Positions 34,037-42,425 of a DNA stretch of 64,000 nucleotides are shown here, piece by piece; the first letter of the stretch is position 1; each line of letters starts with the position of its first letter. Made by a program: the position numbers and the translations under genes. Under the pieces are notes generated by a model. It was not told the DNA's origin and did no database searches. It saw only the letters and a program-made list of their open reading frames with translations. The stretch comes from Maribacter sp. (lineage in GTDB: Bacteria > Bacteroidota > Bacteroidia > Flavobacteriales > Flavobacteriaceae): the NCBI GenBank assembly GCA_011050675.1, contig DRFI01000023.1:332079-396078 (forward strand). The letters are read 5' to 3'.

Positions 34037-34636
34037 TTGCTAGAGAAAAGACATCAATTACCCCAAGAGCAATCTATAGATGAAGAAAATTTTATTTATT
34101 GTTTAGAAGGCGTTCAAGATATAGAAACCAATAAGGTTACCGAAGCTCAAGAAAACTTGACGCAATTGGCCATGAAATATGGAATAGCAAGTATCTATAA
34201 AACATGCGACACCATTGAAGGACTAGAAGATAGCTTAAATGCCCTGGTCTTGGATGATCATAATTTCAAAGATTATGAAATCATCTATTTGGTTATGGCC
34301 GGTGAAGCCAATAGTATTTGCTTAAACGATTACTACTATACCTTACAGGAAATTGCAGAGATTTTTGAAGGACGATTAAAAGGAAAGATTTTACATTTCT
34401 CCAATGCGAAAATTCTAGATTTAGACGAAGAGGAATCCCAATACTTTTTAGATATCACTGGTGCAAAAGCTGTTTCAGGCTATGGTTATGAATACAACGG
34501 AGTAAGTAGCGCCAACCTTGACAAGGCTTTCTTTAACTTATTTAAAGAAGATGATAATATGTTCGATGTTGTGGAAGAGCTGCACCAGAGACATTACAAT
34601 GTCTGTAAACTACTAGATTTTAGACTGTATTATTAA
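34037..34636 (+). CDS. Unknown protein, possibly DUF6642-like
   Basis: 199 residues from a TTG start. Blocks: NFIYCLEGVQDIE near the start, TCDTIEGLEDSLNAL, YEIIYLVMAGEANSICLNDYYYTLQEIAEIFEGRLKGKILHFSNAKIL, and ITGAKAVSGYGYEYNGVSS. The alternation of buried strands and helices with an acidic/Gly loop (MAGEANSICL) resembles a compact caspase-like fold, and the opening IYCLEG recalls DUF6642 proteins; both are weak impressions. No signal peptide. No operon partner: the next gene is convergent. Family call uncertain. Confidence 0.55.
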   Translation: MLEKRHQLPQEQSIDEENFIYCLEGVQDIETNKVTEAQENLTQLAMKYGIASIYKTCDTIEGLEDSLNALVLDDHNFKDYEIIYLVMAGEANSICLNDYYYTLQEIAEIFEGRLKGKILHFSNAKILDLDEEESQYFLDITGAKAVSGYGYEYNGVSSANLDKAFFNLFKEDDNMFDVVEELHQRHYNVCKLLDFRLYY

Positions 34637-34654
34637 ATTTCTACCTAAAACAAA

Positions 34655-35953
34655 TCACTTACTCTTCAAATTGATCTCAAGCACTTGATCTCCATTGTAG
34701 ACAATTTTTAAAATTGCCTGTCGATTCGTTGATTTACCTATGTGTTTAATAACAATAGGCATCTCTTCTCCTGTTGGCACCAAAATATGTTCAATTTTTG
34801 ACTCAATTTGATACTGATTTCTAGCATCTCCTGTAAGTGCTATAGTACTGATAAAGCAGCCCGTGTTACCTGCCGTATTTTTAAGATTTACAGTCGTTTC
34901 GGTGCCAATTGGTATTTCAACTTCTGACTTAGCACTTAACTTTGAACCTACAAGTGCTTTCCCTTTTGGGTTGTCTTCGCCATACACCTCCATATTCCTT
35001 TGATTTCCACCGGCACGTACCGGTGATCCCGCGGCTATATGAATTCCATTTCCCGAAAGTATTGCCTGAGTACCATGCCTAGCATAATTCATATCCTGCT
35101 TTTTAGACCACAAACCTGATTTAGGATTATAGGCTTCAACAAGTTTATAAGCTGGTCCTGCTTCTTCACCTTCACCGCCCATTACAAAAAGCTCCCCTTT
35201 ATAAACTACAATACCAGGAGCGGCTCTTGGGGTCGGTAAATTTTTAGATAATACAGACCAGCGCTTTAAGTCAAAATCATAGGTATCAACTATTGCTGGT
35301 AACGGGGCAAACACTCCGCCTTCGCCACCAGATTGTCTTCCGCCAGCGGCATACAATTTTTTTTCAATCACAGCAGCACTAAAATGATCCCTTTGTTGAG
35401 ACGCATTATCTAATATCGTCCAGGTATTGGCTTTAGGGTCATATTCATCAAACCAGTTGACATAACCGCCATCATGACCAATAGTATTACCCCCGATGAC
35501 ATAGAACTTGTCTTTGTACATAACCAAACCTGCACCACCTCTTCTTCTGTTTTCAGGAATCTCAGGACCTTGAATCCAATTGTCTGTAGGTGGGTGATAT
35601 AGCCATACATGTTCTTCAGGAATTTCTCTCGGAAAATAATTGGTCTTAAACGCTGCTACAACCCAAATAAAACCCTCATAGGCCGTTGCCTGAAAATGAT
35701 TAAACTCTTTGGGCGCCATTCTACCGTTACTCCAAGTGTTATTCTTATAATCGTAGATATCCAATTTTTGAGCAGATTCGCGACCTCCAAACAATACAAA
35801 TTTATCACCAATTTGCACAAATGAACATTCGTGCCGAGCCGTATAATTTTCGCTTTCATTCTTGTCGATCCATTTATCAGTATGGTTTTTATTCATTTGA
35901 CATAATCCTAAAAAAGGTATTAGAATAAATAAATAGCCCAATAAATTTTTCAT
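34655..35953 (-). CDS. Exported Kelch-repeat (galactose-oxidase-like) beta-propeller protein
   Basis: 432 residues from the ATG at 35953; a frame from 36007 adds 18 residues ahead of an obvious signal peptide (MKNLLGYLFILIPFLGLCQ), so the inner start is used. Six Kelch blades with GG pairs: FVLFGGRES, FYVIGGNTIGHDGG, LYAAGGRQSGG, LFVMGGEGEEAG and others, each with a following aromatic strand (DIYDYKNNTWSNG, DEYDPKANTWTI). The C-terminal ~100 residues are a separate beta domain (GNTGCFISTIALTGDARNQYQI). Kelch propellers bind ligands or carbohydrates; the galactose-oxidase Cu ligands were not evident. Monocistronic, convergent with the upstream gene. Confidence 0.85.
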   Translation of the reverse strand: MKNLLGYLFILIPFLGLCQMNKNHTDKWIDKNESENYTARHECSFVQIGDKFVLFGGRESAQKLDIYDYKNNTWSNGRMAPKEFNHFQATAYEGFIWVVAAFKTNYFPREIPEEHVWLYHPPTDNWIQGPEIPENRRRGGAGLVMYKDKFYVIGGNTIGHDGGYVNWFDEYDPKANTWTILDNASQQRDHFSAAVIEKKLYAAGGRQSGGEGGVFAPLPAIVDTYDFDLKRWSVLSKNLPTPRAAPGIVVYKGELFVMGGEGEEAGPAYKLVEAYNPKSGLWSKKQDMNYARHGTQAILSGNGIHIAAGSPVRAGGNQRNMEVYGEDNPKGKALVGSKLSAKSEVEIPIGTETTVNLKNTAGNTGCFISTIALTGDARNQYQIESKIEHILVPTGEEMPIVIKHIGKSTNRQAILKIVYNGDQVLEINLKSK

Positions 35954-36190
35954 ATTTGATATATATTTTGATGAATAGATATTGTCATCTGGACTATAAT
36001 AGTACACTATTTAATTGGTTTATGAATAATAGGAGGGGGTAGCAGTTATAGTGAAATTTACGTTATATAAAGAGTATGAATTAAAGATGCTATTACATAT
36101 TGTTTTAAAATTAATAACTTTAAGTATTCAAGATGAAAATTAAATCTATATTCCTATTTTTATCAAAATCAAATAAAAGAATTTAATAGT

Positions 36191-36418
36191 ATGAGCAAAA
36201 CAAAACTTACCATAAATAGTAATGGGTCTGTAAAAGTAGAAGGAGATTTTGAAATTGTAGATAGCCAAGGTAATTCATATAATTTACAAGGTAGAACAGT
36301 GTTAGGTGTATGTCGTTGCGGACTTTCTAATAACAAACCTTTTTGCGATGGTTCACACAGAAATCATTTTGAACACGAAGCAACAGCTTTCGATTTACCT
36401 CCAATGAAAAAGCGTTAA
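36191..36418 (+). CDS. CDGSH iron-sulfur domain protein
   Basis: 75 residues. A single mitoNEET-type domain: CRCGLSNNKPFCDGSH gives the three Cys and one His ligands of a 2Fe-2S cluster (C-x-C-x8-C-DGS-H). N-terminal strands TKLTINSNGSVKVEGDFEIVD complete the beta-cap. No signal or membrane anchor, so it is cytoplasmic. Such proteins act as redox or cluster-transfer factors. It is monocistronic and ends in a hairpin at 36431. Confidence 0.92.
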   Translation: MSKTKLTINSNGSVKVEGDFEIVDSQGNSYNLQGRTVLGVCRCGLSNNKPFCDGSHRNHFEHEATAFDLPPMKKR

Positions 36419-36430
36419 AACATATTAATT

Positions 36431-36467
36431 ATTGCTTTTTAATGGACTTCTCTCATAAAAAAGCAAT
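36431..36467. terminator. Hairpin after the CDGSH gene
   Basis: ATTGCTTTTT (36431-36440) / AAAAAGCAAT (36458-36467), perfect 10-bp arms with a 17-base loop. It lies 13 bases after the CDGSH stop. The long loop makes this a moderate candidate. Confidence 0.5.
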
Positions 36468-36560
36468 AATCAGTTTTTGATCTATAATCTCTTGCGTTAT
36501 GTAACTTGAGCTTTGGTTTCTGGATAATCAAACTGTACTATAATGTCTTGCATTATGACA

Positions 36561-36583
36561 CTTCGCTTTGATTAAAAGCGAAG
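36561..36583. terminator. Hairpin upstream of the mercury operon
   Basis: CTTCGCTTT (36561-36569) / AAAGCGAAG (36575-36583), 5-base loop. A strong stem but no adjacent coding gene ends here, so it may be a left-over terminator of a deleted gene. Confidence 0.5.
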
Positions 36584-36810
36584 TTATTTACTCCAATCTT
36601 CTTTTATTTTTTTTCTATAAACTTTCTTCTTAAAAGGTAATGAAACCGAGCCCTTTTGCCGAGGTTCATGAATTCCTTTAAAAAACAAATAACTAGCAAT
36701 AAATAAACACTTATTATACGAGCCGACGATAGGAGGGAAGGCAATGTGTGTGGAATGATTTTGTGAGCCATTTTACTATTAAATATAGAAGAATTATAAT
36801 TTATTGTTAA

Positions 36811-36838
36811 ACGTATTTAAGTATTTGCTTAAATACGT
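36811..36838 (+). promoter_or_regulatory. Operator palindrome of the mercury-operon ArsR regulator
   Basis: ACGTATTTAAG (36811-36821), 6-base loop TATTTG, CTTAAATACGT (36828-36838): a perfect 11-bp inverted repeat, typical of ArsR/SmtB operators. The loop contains TTTG at 36824-36827, which is the -33 element of the promoter below, so bound repressor would cover it directly. No similar palindrome was noticed elsewhere in the window. Confidence 0.8.
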
Positions 36839-36855
36839 AATTAATTATATATTTG
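36824..36855 (+). promoter_or_regulatory. Promoter of the mercury operon (TTTG / TATATTTG)
   Basis: -33 TTTG at 36824-36827, 20-base spacer, -7 TATATTTG at 36848-36855, matching the Bacteroidota primary-sigma consensus TTTG-N19-21-TAnnTTTG exactly. Overlaps the operator palindrome and lies 40 bases before the regulator's ATG. Confidence 0.78.
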
Positions 36856-36895
36856 TGAGACAAAGCAAATAACTTTAATAAAAATATATACACAA

Positions 36896-37267
36896 ATGAA
36901 ATTAGAAATAACCTGTACAAGGGCGGAAGCCAACCAAAAGCAGTTACAAAACTGTATGGAGACATTGGATGAAATGGAAGGAAGTTTTCAAAAGATGACA
37001 AAACTTTTATCAATTGCCGGAAGCGATGTAAGATTGAAAATTCTTTATTTATTGAATTTAGAAAATGAATTATGTCCTTGTGATTTAGCAGATATTCTAA
37101 AAATGAGTATGCCTGCAATCTCACAACATATACGTAAAATCAAAGATGCAGGAATAATCAATTCAAGACGAGATGGTCAAACGCTTTACTATTCATTAAA
37201 TAGAGATGAAACAGAGATATTTAATAGCATTTTTAAATCTATAGAATTAATTAGAAAAACAGCATAA
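36896..37267 (+). CDS. ArsR/SmtB-family metal-responsive repressor of the mercury operon
   Basis: 123 residues. Winged helix: KLLSIAGSDVRLKILYLLNLENELCPCDLADILKMSMPAISQHIRKIKDAGIINSRRDGQTLYYSL. ELCPCDL is the ELCVCDL-type metal-binding box on the recognition side, with Cys residues for thiophilic metals; extra Cys residues sit near the N-terminus (ITCTRAE and QNCMETL). Such repressors release DNA when Hg(II), As(III) or similar soft metals bind. It is the first gene of the operon, 11 bases before merTP, behind its own operator. Gram-negative mer operons usually use MerR; ArsR-type control is the Bacteroidota/actinobacterial style. Confidence 0.9.
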   Translation: MKLEITCTRAEANQKQLQNCMETLDEMEGSFQKMTKLLSIAGSDVRLKILYLLNLENELCPCDLADILKMSMPAISQHIRKIKDAGIINSRRDGQTLYYSLNRDETEIFNSIFKSIELIRKTA

Positions 37268-37278
37268 TTATTAGAAAG

Positions 37279-37875
37279 ATGAAAACAGAAAAAACATCAA
37301 AAAGCGCAGCATACACAGGATTGTTTGCTGCTGTAGCAGCATCTTCTTGTTGCATACCACCAGTTATTGCGTTAATTGCTGGAGTTGGTGGAAGTGCGTC
37401 TGCGCTATCTTGGATGGAACCTTTTAGACCTTATTTAATTGGGTTGGCCATTGTAGCAATTGGCTATGCTTGGTACAACTATTTAAAACCAGTAAAAGCA
37501 GAAGGTTGTTGCGAAGTAGATGCCAAACCAAAATGGTTTCAAACCAAAGGGTTTTTAATTGGTATTACAATGTTTGCAGCTGTATCAATCGCATTTCCAT
37601 ATTACGCTGATATCTTTTATCCAGATAATAAGAAAGAGGTCGTTGTGGTAAGTCAATCAGATATTCAAACAGTTTATTTTAATGTTAAAGGAATGACTTG
37701 TGCCTCTTGTGAAGAACACGTTAAGCACGCTGTTAATGAATTAGAAGGCATTGTGGATGTGAAAGCTTCTTATGAAAAGGCTAAGGCTGAAGTGGAGTTT
37801 GATAATACAAAAACGACAAAAGAAGATATAATTAAAGCGATAGATGCAACGGGTTATAAAGTAATTAATAAATAA
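37279..37875 (+). CDS. merTP: Mercury transport fusion protein MerTP
   Basis: 198 residues. N-terminal MerT-like part with three helices (about 13-40, 46-66, 90-112), SSCCIPP carrying the paired Cys of the first helix and GCCEVD carrying the second pair on the cytoplasmic loop. After a linker, a C-terminal heavy-metal-associated domain (about 130-198) has GMTCASCEE. It takes up periplasmic Hg(II) through the inner membrane and hands it to MerA. The fusion replaces separate merT and merP genes. Immediately after the repressor gene, in the same transcript. Confidence 0.92.
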   Translation: MKTEKTSKSAAYTGLFAAVAASSCCIPPVIALIAGVGGSASALSWMEPFRPYLIGLAIVAIGYAWYNYLKPVKAEGCCEVDAKPKWFQTKGFLIGITMFAAVSIAFPYYADIFYPDNKKEVVVVSQSDIQTVYFNVKGMTCASCEEHVKHAVNELEGIVDVKASYEKAKAEVEFDNTKTTKEDIIKAIDATGYKVINK

Positions 37876-37886
37876 AATTCTTCATT

Positions 37887-38864
37887 GTGAAAAATTATAT
37901 AATCATTTTACTGTTTGCCATTGTAATGGTTTCTTGTAAAGAGAATAAAAAGGAAACAGATTCAACCATAGTCGAAAGTAAGGTAATGGCCCAGGATATA
38001 GCTAGTCCAATTATAAACGTTGGAAAAGGACCTGACGCCTTATTTCTAAATCCTAACAAATCATTCTTATATGTTGCCAATGTAGAGGACACTCTGGTTT
38101 CAGTAATAGATACAGAAACAGATGAAGTTGTAAAAAGTATTAATGGCATAAAATACCCTTGGGGTTTTACTCGATTAGCAAAAAGTAATTTGGTTGCGGT
38201 TAGTGGATACGATAAACAGTTGGTGATTATTGATTTTACAAATCATTCAATTGTTAATCAGAAGGTTTTTAAAACTCACTTGGGAGGCATTGCCTCAGAT
38301 AAAGAAGGTAAGTATGTTTATGTGATAGCGATAGATGATCATAAAGTATTGCAGTTAAATTCTAAAACCCTTAAAATAGTACATACGTTTTCAACTGGAA
38401 AAGGACCAGATGGTATTGGTATTTCAAAGGATGATAGTACATTATTTGTCACTAATACTGAAGACGGAACAATTTCAGTAATCAACACATTAAGCAATAC
38501 TCAGAAAATAATTGAAACTGGTGGAAAACCAGAGTTAATTCATTACAACAAAGACCACTCCCTTTTATTTATAAGTAATTTCTTGAAAAACAAAATTCAT
38601 ATTATAGATACAGAAAAGAGAGAAATTGTAAAGGAAATTGAAAACATAAAAACACCTGAAGAAGCTGTGTTGTCTGAAGACGAAAAATTATTATATGTTG
38701 TGAGTTTTGATTCAGGTGAGTTAAATGTATATGATGCGTCCACATTAGAAAAGCAATCCATTACTTATAAGACTGGGAATAAACCGATAGGAGTGATGCC
38801 TTTGGGTAATAAATTATACGTTTCCAATTATGGAAATAATTCAATTTCAATAATCAAAAAATAA
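37887..38864 (+). CDS. YncE-like beta-propeller lipoprotein in the mercury operon
   Basis: 325 residues, GTG start. Lipoprotein signal with lipobox VMVSC (Cys17). Seven repeated YVTN-type blades: LFLNPNKSFLYVANVEDTLVSVIDTETDEVVKSI, KSNLVAVSGYDKQLVIID, GKYVYVIAIDDHKVLQLN, DSTLFVTNTEDGTISVIN, DHSLLFISNFLKNKIHIID, EKLLYVVSFDSGELNVYD and NKLYVSNYGNNSISII. Exported, probably periplasmic. No residues typical of a metal chelator or enzyme were seen. It begins 11 bases after merTP, so it is a genuine operon member although not part of classical mer systems; a periplasmic binding or sensing role is inference. Confidence 0.85.
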   Translation: MKNYIIILLFAIVMVSCKENKKETDSTIVESKVMAQDIASPIINVGKGPDALFLNPNKSFLYVANVEDTLVSVIDTETDEVVKSINGIKYPWGFTRLAKSNLVAVSGYDKQLVIIDFTNHSIVNQKVFKTHLGGIASDKEGKYVYVIAIDDHKVLQLNSKTLKIVHTFSTGKGPDGIGISKDDSTLFVTNTEDGTISVINTLSNTQKIIETGGKPELIHYNKDHSLLFISNFLKNKIHIIDTEKREIVKEIENIKTPEEAVLSEDEKLLYVVSFDSGELNVYDASTLEKQSITYKTGNKPIGVMPLGNKLYVSNYGNNSISIIKK

Positions 38865-38880
38865 ACTTAAAATTAATATC

Positions 38881-39240
38881 ATGAGAAATCTATTTTTAAT
38901 ACCATTTGTAGTTTTAATGTTGTTTTCTATTAATGCAAATGCTAAATGTTGCCCTGTTTCAAAAACGGATAAAACAGTAGCAGTAAATAACAATTTACAA
39001 ACAGTAAAAACAGTGAAGTTTAAAATTACTGGTATCACTTGCGCAGGATGTTCCAATACTATCTATAAGGCTCTTAAAGAGGTTGATGGCGTAATTGAAC
39101 ATTCGGTTGAATATCCTGGCGATATAGCCATTATTGAGTTTGATGATACAAAAACCAATATTGAGGCCTTAAAAAAGGTTGTTGAAGAGAAAGGATACAA
39201 AGTAGAAATAGTAAAAGAAAGGAATGAAGGAAAAGTCTAA
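38881..39240 (+). CDS. Exported heavy-metal-associated (MerP-like) protein
   Basis: 119 residues. Signal peptide 1-20 (ends NANAKC). A CCPV motif follows directly (residues 22-24), then an HMA domain (about 42-115) with GITCAGCSNTIYKALKEVDGV. This is the periplasmic Hg(II) scavenger role of MerP; the extra CC near the mature N-terminus may add a binding site. It sits between the YncE-like gene and merA, with 16- and 29-base gaps. Since MerTP already has an HMA domain, the operon encodes at least three (MerTP, this protein, MerA). Confidence 0.85.
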   Translation: MRNLFLIPFVVLMLFSINANAKCCPVSKTDKTVAVNNNLQTVKTVKFKITGITCAGCSNTIYKALKEVDGVIEHSVEYPGDIAIIEFDDTKTNIEALKKVVEEKGYKVEIVKERNEGKV

Positions 39241-39269
39241 TTCTTTAAAACTTAAAGTCTTCTAAGAAA

Positions 39270-40997
39270 ATGAATTTAATAATCAAAAATATATTTAAAA
39301 AGAAACAAGCTATGTCAATAAATAAAGAGTCCGTAACATTAAAAATCAACGGAATGACTTGTTCTGGGTGTTCTTCTCATATTGAAAAAGATTTAAACGT
39401 TAAAGACGGAATTGTAAGTAGCACTGTAAATCACGAAACAGGAGAAGGTAAATTTGTTTTTGATGCAAATAAGATAAGCAATCAAGATGTTATTAATGCA
39501 GTAAATAATGTAGGTCATTATTCAGTAATTGAAGCTATTGAAAAGGAAGATTGCTGTGTTACAAATGCCAAAGATTATGATGGAAAAAGTCAATTCGATT
39601 TAATTGTTATTGGTGGTGGTTCAGCAGCATTTTCAGCAGCTATAAAAGCGGAAGGTTTAGGGCTTACTACATTAATGGTAAATAGTGGATTAGATTTTGG
39701 AGGCACGTGCGTCAATGTTGGCTGTGTACCTTCTAAAAATTTGATTAGAGCTGCCGAAACAGCATATCACGCTACACATTCTAATTTTAAAGGTATTAAA
39801 CCTAAAGGTGTGGAGATTGATTTTACCCAAGTTATAAAAGACAAAAAAGCATTAGTTGCCACATTACAACAGCATAAATATATGGATGTGGTAAGTGATT
39901 TTAAAAACTTAACAATGCTTAAAGGATGGGCAGAATTTGTAGATCATAAAACCATTCTTGTAGATGGAAAAGATACATACACCGCAACTAACATCATTAT
40001 AGCTACAGGCGCAACCACTAACATTCCAAACATTGAAGGCTTAAATAAGGTTGGCTATTTAACTAATGTTTCATTGTTCGATTTAGAAGAAAAACCAAAA
40101 AGCTTAACCATAATGGGAGCTGGCTATATCGGATTGGAAATTGCAATGGCATATAACCGTTTGGGAGTAAAGGTTCGTATTATAGAATTTACGGATAGAC
40201 CATTACGTAGTCAAACCAACGATATTACAGATGTTTTAGAAGCACAAATGAAAAGTGAAGGGATTGAAATCCTTCCAAATTTTAGAGCTTTCAAATTTGA
40301 AAAAAATGGTGATAAAACCATTATTCATTGCAAATGTCCTGATGGTTCTACCACTCAAATTATTGAAGAAGGCCATATTGTCGTAGCTACAGGTACAAAA
40401 CCAAATACGTCTAAATTAGGTTTAAAAAATATTGACCTAAAACTGACTGATAAAGGTAAGATTTTAGTTAACGAAAAAATGGAAACTAATATTTCCAATA
40501 TTTATGCAGCTGGTGACGTAACAAACACACCACCTTTTGTTTATACAGCAGCAACCGAAGGAAATACAGCAGTAAATAACGCTTTTTCATTATCAAAAAA
40601 TAGTGTGGATTATACATCGTTACCTTGGGTGGTATTTACAGATCCACAAATTGCAGGAGCAGGTATGGATGAAGTAGAAGCCGAAAAATTAGGCATCCCT
40701 TTTGAAGTTTCTAAATTAGATTTAATTCACGTTCCAAGAGCATTAGCAGCTCAAGATACCAGAGGATTTATAAAGTTAATTCGCAATACCGAAACAGATA
40801 AATTAATAGGTGCAAGAGTAATAGCACCAGAAGGAGGAGAACTCATCCAACAATTAAGTATGGCTATTAAGTTTGGTGTCACGGTAAAAGATTTGGCTGA
40901 AAGTTTTTATCCTTACTTGACACTTGGAGAAGGTATCAAATTAGCAGCAATTACTTTTGGAAAAGATGTTTCTAAATTGAGTTGTTGTGCGAGTTAG
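39270..40997 (+). CDS. merA: Mercuric reductase MerA with N-terminal HMA domain
   Basis: 575 residues (an internal ATG at 39312 is also possible). N-terminal HMA domain with GMTCSGCSSHIEK (Cys31, Cys34). Then the flavin disulfide reductase core: FAD motif VIGGGSAAFSAAIKA, active-site GGTCVNVGCVPSKNLIRA (redox Cys pair about 147/152), NAD(P)H motif IMGAGYIGLEIAMAYNRLG, FAD motif IYAAGDVTNTPPFVYTA, and dimer-interface SFYPYLTLGEGIKLAA. The C-terminal Cys572-Cys573 pair (LSCCAS) binds Hg(II) and is diagnostic of MerA. It reduces Hg(II) to Hg(0) with NADPH in the cytoplasm. A 31-base copy of its 3' region lies at 42395. Confidence 0.96.
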   Translation: MNLIIKNIFKKKQAMSINKESVTLKINGMTCSGCSSHIEKDLNVKDGIVSSTVNHETGEGKFVFDANKISNQDVINAVNNVGHYSVIEAIEKEDCCVTNAKDYDGKSQFDLIVIGGGSAAFSAAIKAEGLGLTTLMVNSGLDFGGTCVNVGCVPSKNLIRAAETAYHATHSNFKGIKPKGVEIDFTQVIKDKKALVATLQQHKYMDVVSDFKNLTMLKGWAEFVDHKTILVDGKDTYTATNIIIATGATTNIPNIEGLNKVGYLTNVSLFDLEEKPKSLTIMGAGYIGLEIAMAYNRLGVKVRIIEFTDRPLRSQTNDITDVLEAQMKSEGIEILPNFRAFKFEKNGDKTIIHCKCPDGSTTQIIEEGHIVVATGTKPNTSKLGLKNIDLKLTDKGKILVNEKMETNISNIYAAGDVTNTPPFVYTAATEGNTAVNNAFSLSKNSVDYTSLPWVVFTDPQIAGAGMDEVEAEKLGIPFEVSKLDLIHVPRALAAQDTRGFIKLIRNTETDKLIGARVIAPEGGELIQQLSMAIKFGVTVKDLAESFYPYLTLGEGIKLAAITFGKDVSKLSCCAS

Positions 40998-41025
40998 TTT
41001 AAGCATACAAGAAAAATAATTTAAT

Positions 41026-42372
41026 ATGAAAAATTACGATGTATTTATAATTGGCTCAGGAATGGCAGGAATGACCATCGCCAATAAATGCGCCTCAAAA
41101 GGCCTGAAAGTCGGAATAACTGATGAATTACCATACGGTGGCACTTGTGCCTTGAGAGGTTGTGACCCAAAAAAAGTGATTATAGGTGCTACGGAAGTTC
41201 AAGACTTTGCCAAAAGACTTAAAGGTAATGGCATTGATACCATACCTAAAGTCAATTGGAAGGACATAATGGCCTTTAAACAATCCTTTGTGGATGAAAT
41301 GCCACCAAAAATTGAAAAAGGATATGAAAAGAACGGAATAGACACCTTTCATAGTTCAGCAAAATTTCTGTCAGAAAACACATTAGAAGTTGGAACCGTC
41401 ATTATTAAAGCTAACAAAATTGTAATCGCATCTGGTTCCAAACCACGGGTTTTAGAATTTGAAGGTGGTCATTATGCCCAATCAAGTACCGATTTCTTGA
41501 ATTTAGCAGAATTACCAAAATCTTTAGTATTCATTGGTGGTGGGTATATCGCTTTTGAGTTTGCGCATATCGCGGCTCGATGTGGAGCAGAAGTAACTAT
41601 TGTTCATCGTGGAGAAAACCCCTTGGAAAATTTTGAACAGGATATTGTAAAACATCTTGTTTCTGCCACAAATGAATTAGGTATAAAACTCATTTTGAAT
41701 ACTGATGTTACGGCTATTGAGAAAGTGGATAACCAGTATAGAGTAAAAGGTAAATCTCAAGAGAAAACAGCATATTTTGAAGCTGAAGCTGTATTTAATT
41801 CTGCCGGACGACCACCAGCTATATTCGATTTAAATTTAGACAAAGCCAACATAGCCTTTACTGAAAAAGGAGTAACGGTAGACAAATACCTTCAAAGTAC
41901 TTCAAACCCTTATATTTATGCAGCGGGCGATGCCGCAGATTCAGAAGGTTTGCCTTTAACGCCAGTTGCGGTTTTAGAAGGTCACACGGTTGCATCAAAT
42001 ATAATCAAAGGCAATTCTAAAGAAATAAGTTACCCACCAATGCCAACTGTAGTTTTTACTTTGCCAACTATGGCCTCTGTTGGATATACAGCATCGAAAG
42101 CCAAAGAGCTGAACTACAATATTCAGGTAAATTATAAAGAGGTCGGTAATTGGTTCAATGCTAAACGTTTAAACGTTGAGGAATATGCGTTCAAAACGAT
42201 AATTGACAAAGAAACTCAAACAATTTTGGGAGCGCATTTAATCGGACCACATACAGAAGAGACAATAAATCTCTTCGCAATGGCCATAAAAACAAAAATG
42301 AAGGTTAATGATATGAGAACAATGATTTTCTCATATCCAACATTGGCTTCGGACATACCACATATGCTTTAA
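41026..42372 (+). CDS. Second pyridine-nucleotide disulfide oxidoreductase in the mercury operon
   Basis: 448 residues. FAD motif IIGSGMAGMTIANKCASKG, active-site GGTCALRGCDPKK (Cys41/Cys46), NAD(P)H motif FIGGGYIAFEFAHIAARCG, and IYAAGDAADSEGLPLTPVAVLEG. The dimerisation domain (about 335-448) lacks the C-terminal Cys pair of MerA and ends SYPTLASDIPHML, as in glutathione- or dihydrolipoamide-reductase-like proteins rather than MerA. CALRGC instead of CVNVGC also sets it apart. It probably reduces a thiol or metal-thiol substrate in support of MerA (inference). It starts 28 bases after merA and ends the operon; the sequence after it holds a merA remnant. Confidence 0.85.
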   Translation: MKNYDVFIIGSGMAGMTIANKCASKGLKVGITDELPYGGTCALRGCDPKKVIIGATEVQDFAKRLKGNGIDTIPKVNWKDIMAFKQSFVDEMPPKIEKGYEKNGIDTFHSSAKFLSENTLEVGTVIIKANKIVIASGSKPRVLEFEGGHYAQSSTDFLNLAELPKSLVFIGGGYIAFEFAHIAARCGAEVTIVHRGENPLENFEQDIVKHLVSATNELGIKLILNTDVTAIEKVDNQYRVKGKSQEKTAYFEAEAVFNSAGRPPAIFDLNLDKANIAFTEKGVTVDKYLQSTSNPYIYAAGDAADSEGLPLTPVAVLEGHTVASNIIKGNSKEISYPPMPTVVFTLPTMASVGYTASKAKELNYNIQVNYKEVGNWFNAKRLNVEEYAFKTIIDKETQTILGAHLIGPHTEETINLFAMAIKTKMKVNDMRTMIFSYPTLASDIPHML

Positions 42373-42394
42373 TAAAAAGCAGTAAAAAATATGC

Positions 42395-42425
42395 CTGAAA
42401 GTTTTTATCCATACTTGACACTTGG
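42395..42425 (+). repeat. Short merA 3'-region copy
   Basis: Repeats 40897-40927 of merA with a single mismatch over 31 bases, then diverges to TTAA. It encodes the FYPYLTLG segment followed by a stop, and an ATG two codons upstream makes a 12-codon frame. Direct orientation; the second oxidoreductase lies between this copy and merA. Confidence 0.8.

Larger units (their letters stand above)
36419..36810. other. Intergenic region at the left edge of the mercury operon
   Basis: About 390 bases with two hairpins (listed separately) and no convincing ORF. Sequence between the hairpins contains two similar TCTTGCRTTATG patches about 60 bases apart. This is the junction between chromosomal genes and the mer operon, but I found no clear attachment site or transposon end. 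Confidence 0.4.

Noticed and set aside
36896..42372. Arsenic-resistance interpretation because of the ArsR regulator.
   Set aside because: MerTP and MerA signatures with the C-terminal Cys pair indicate mercury; no arsenate reductase or arsenite pump is present.
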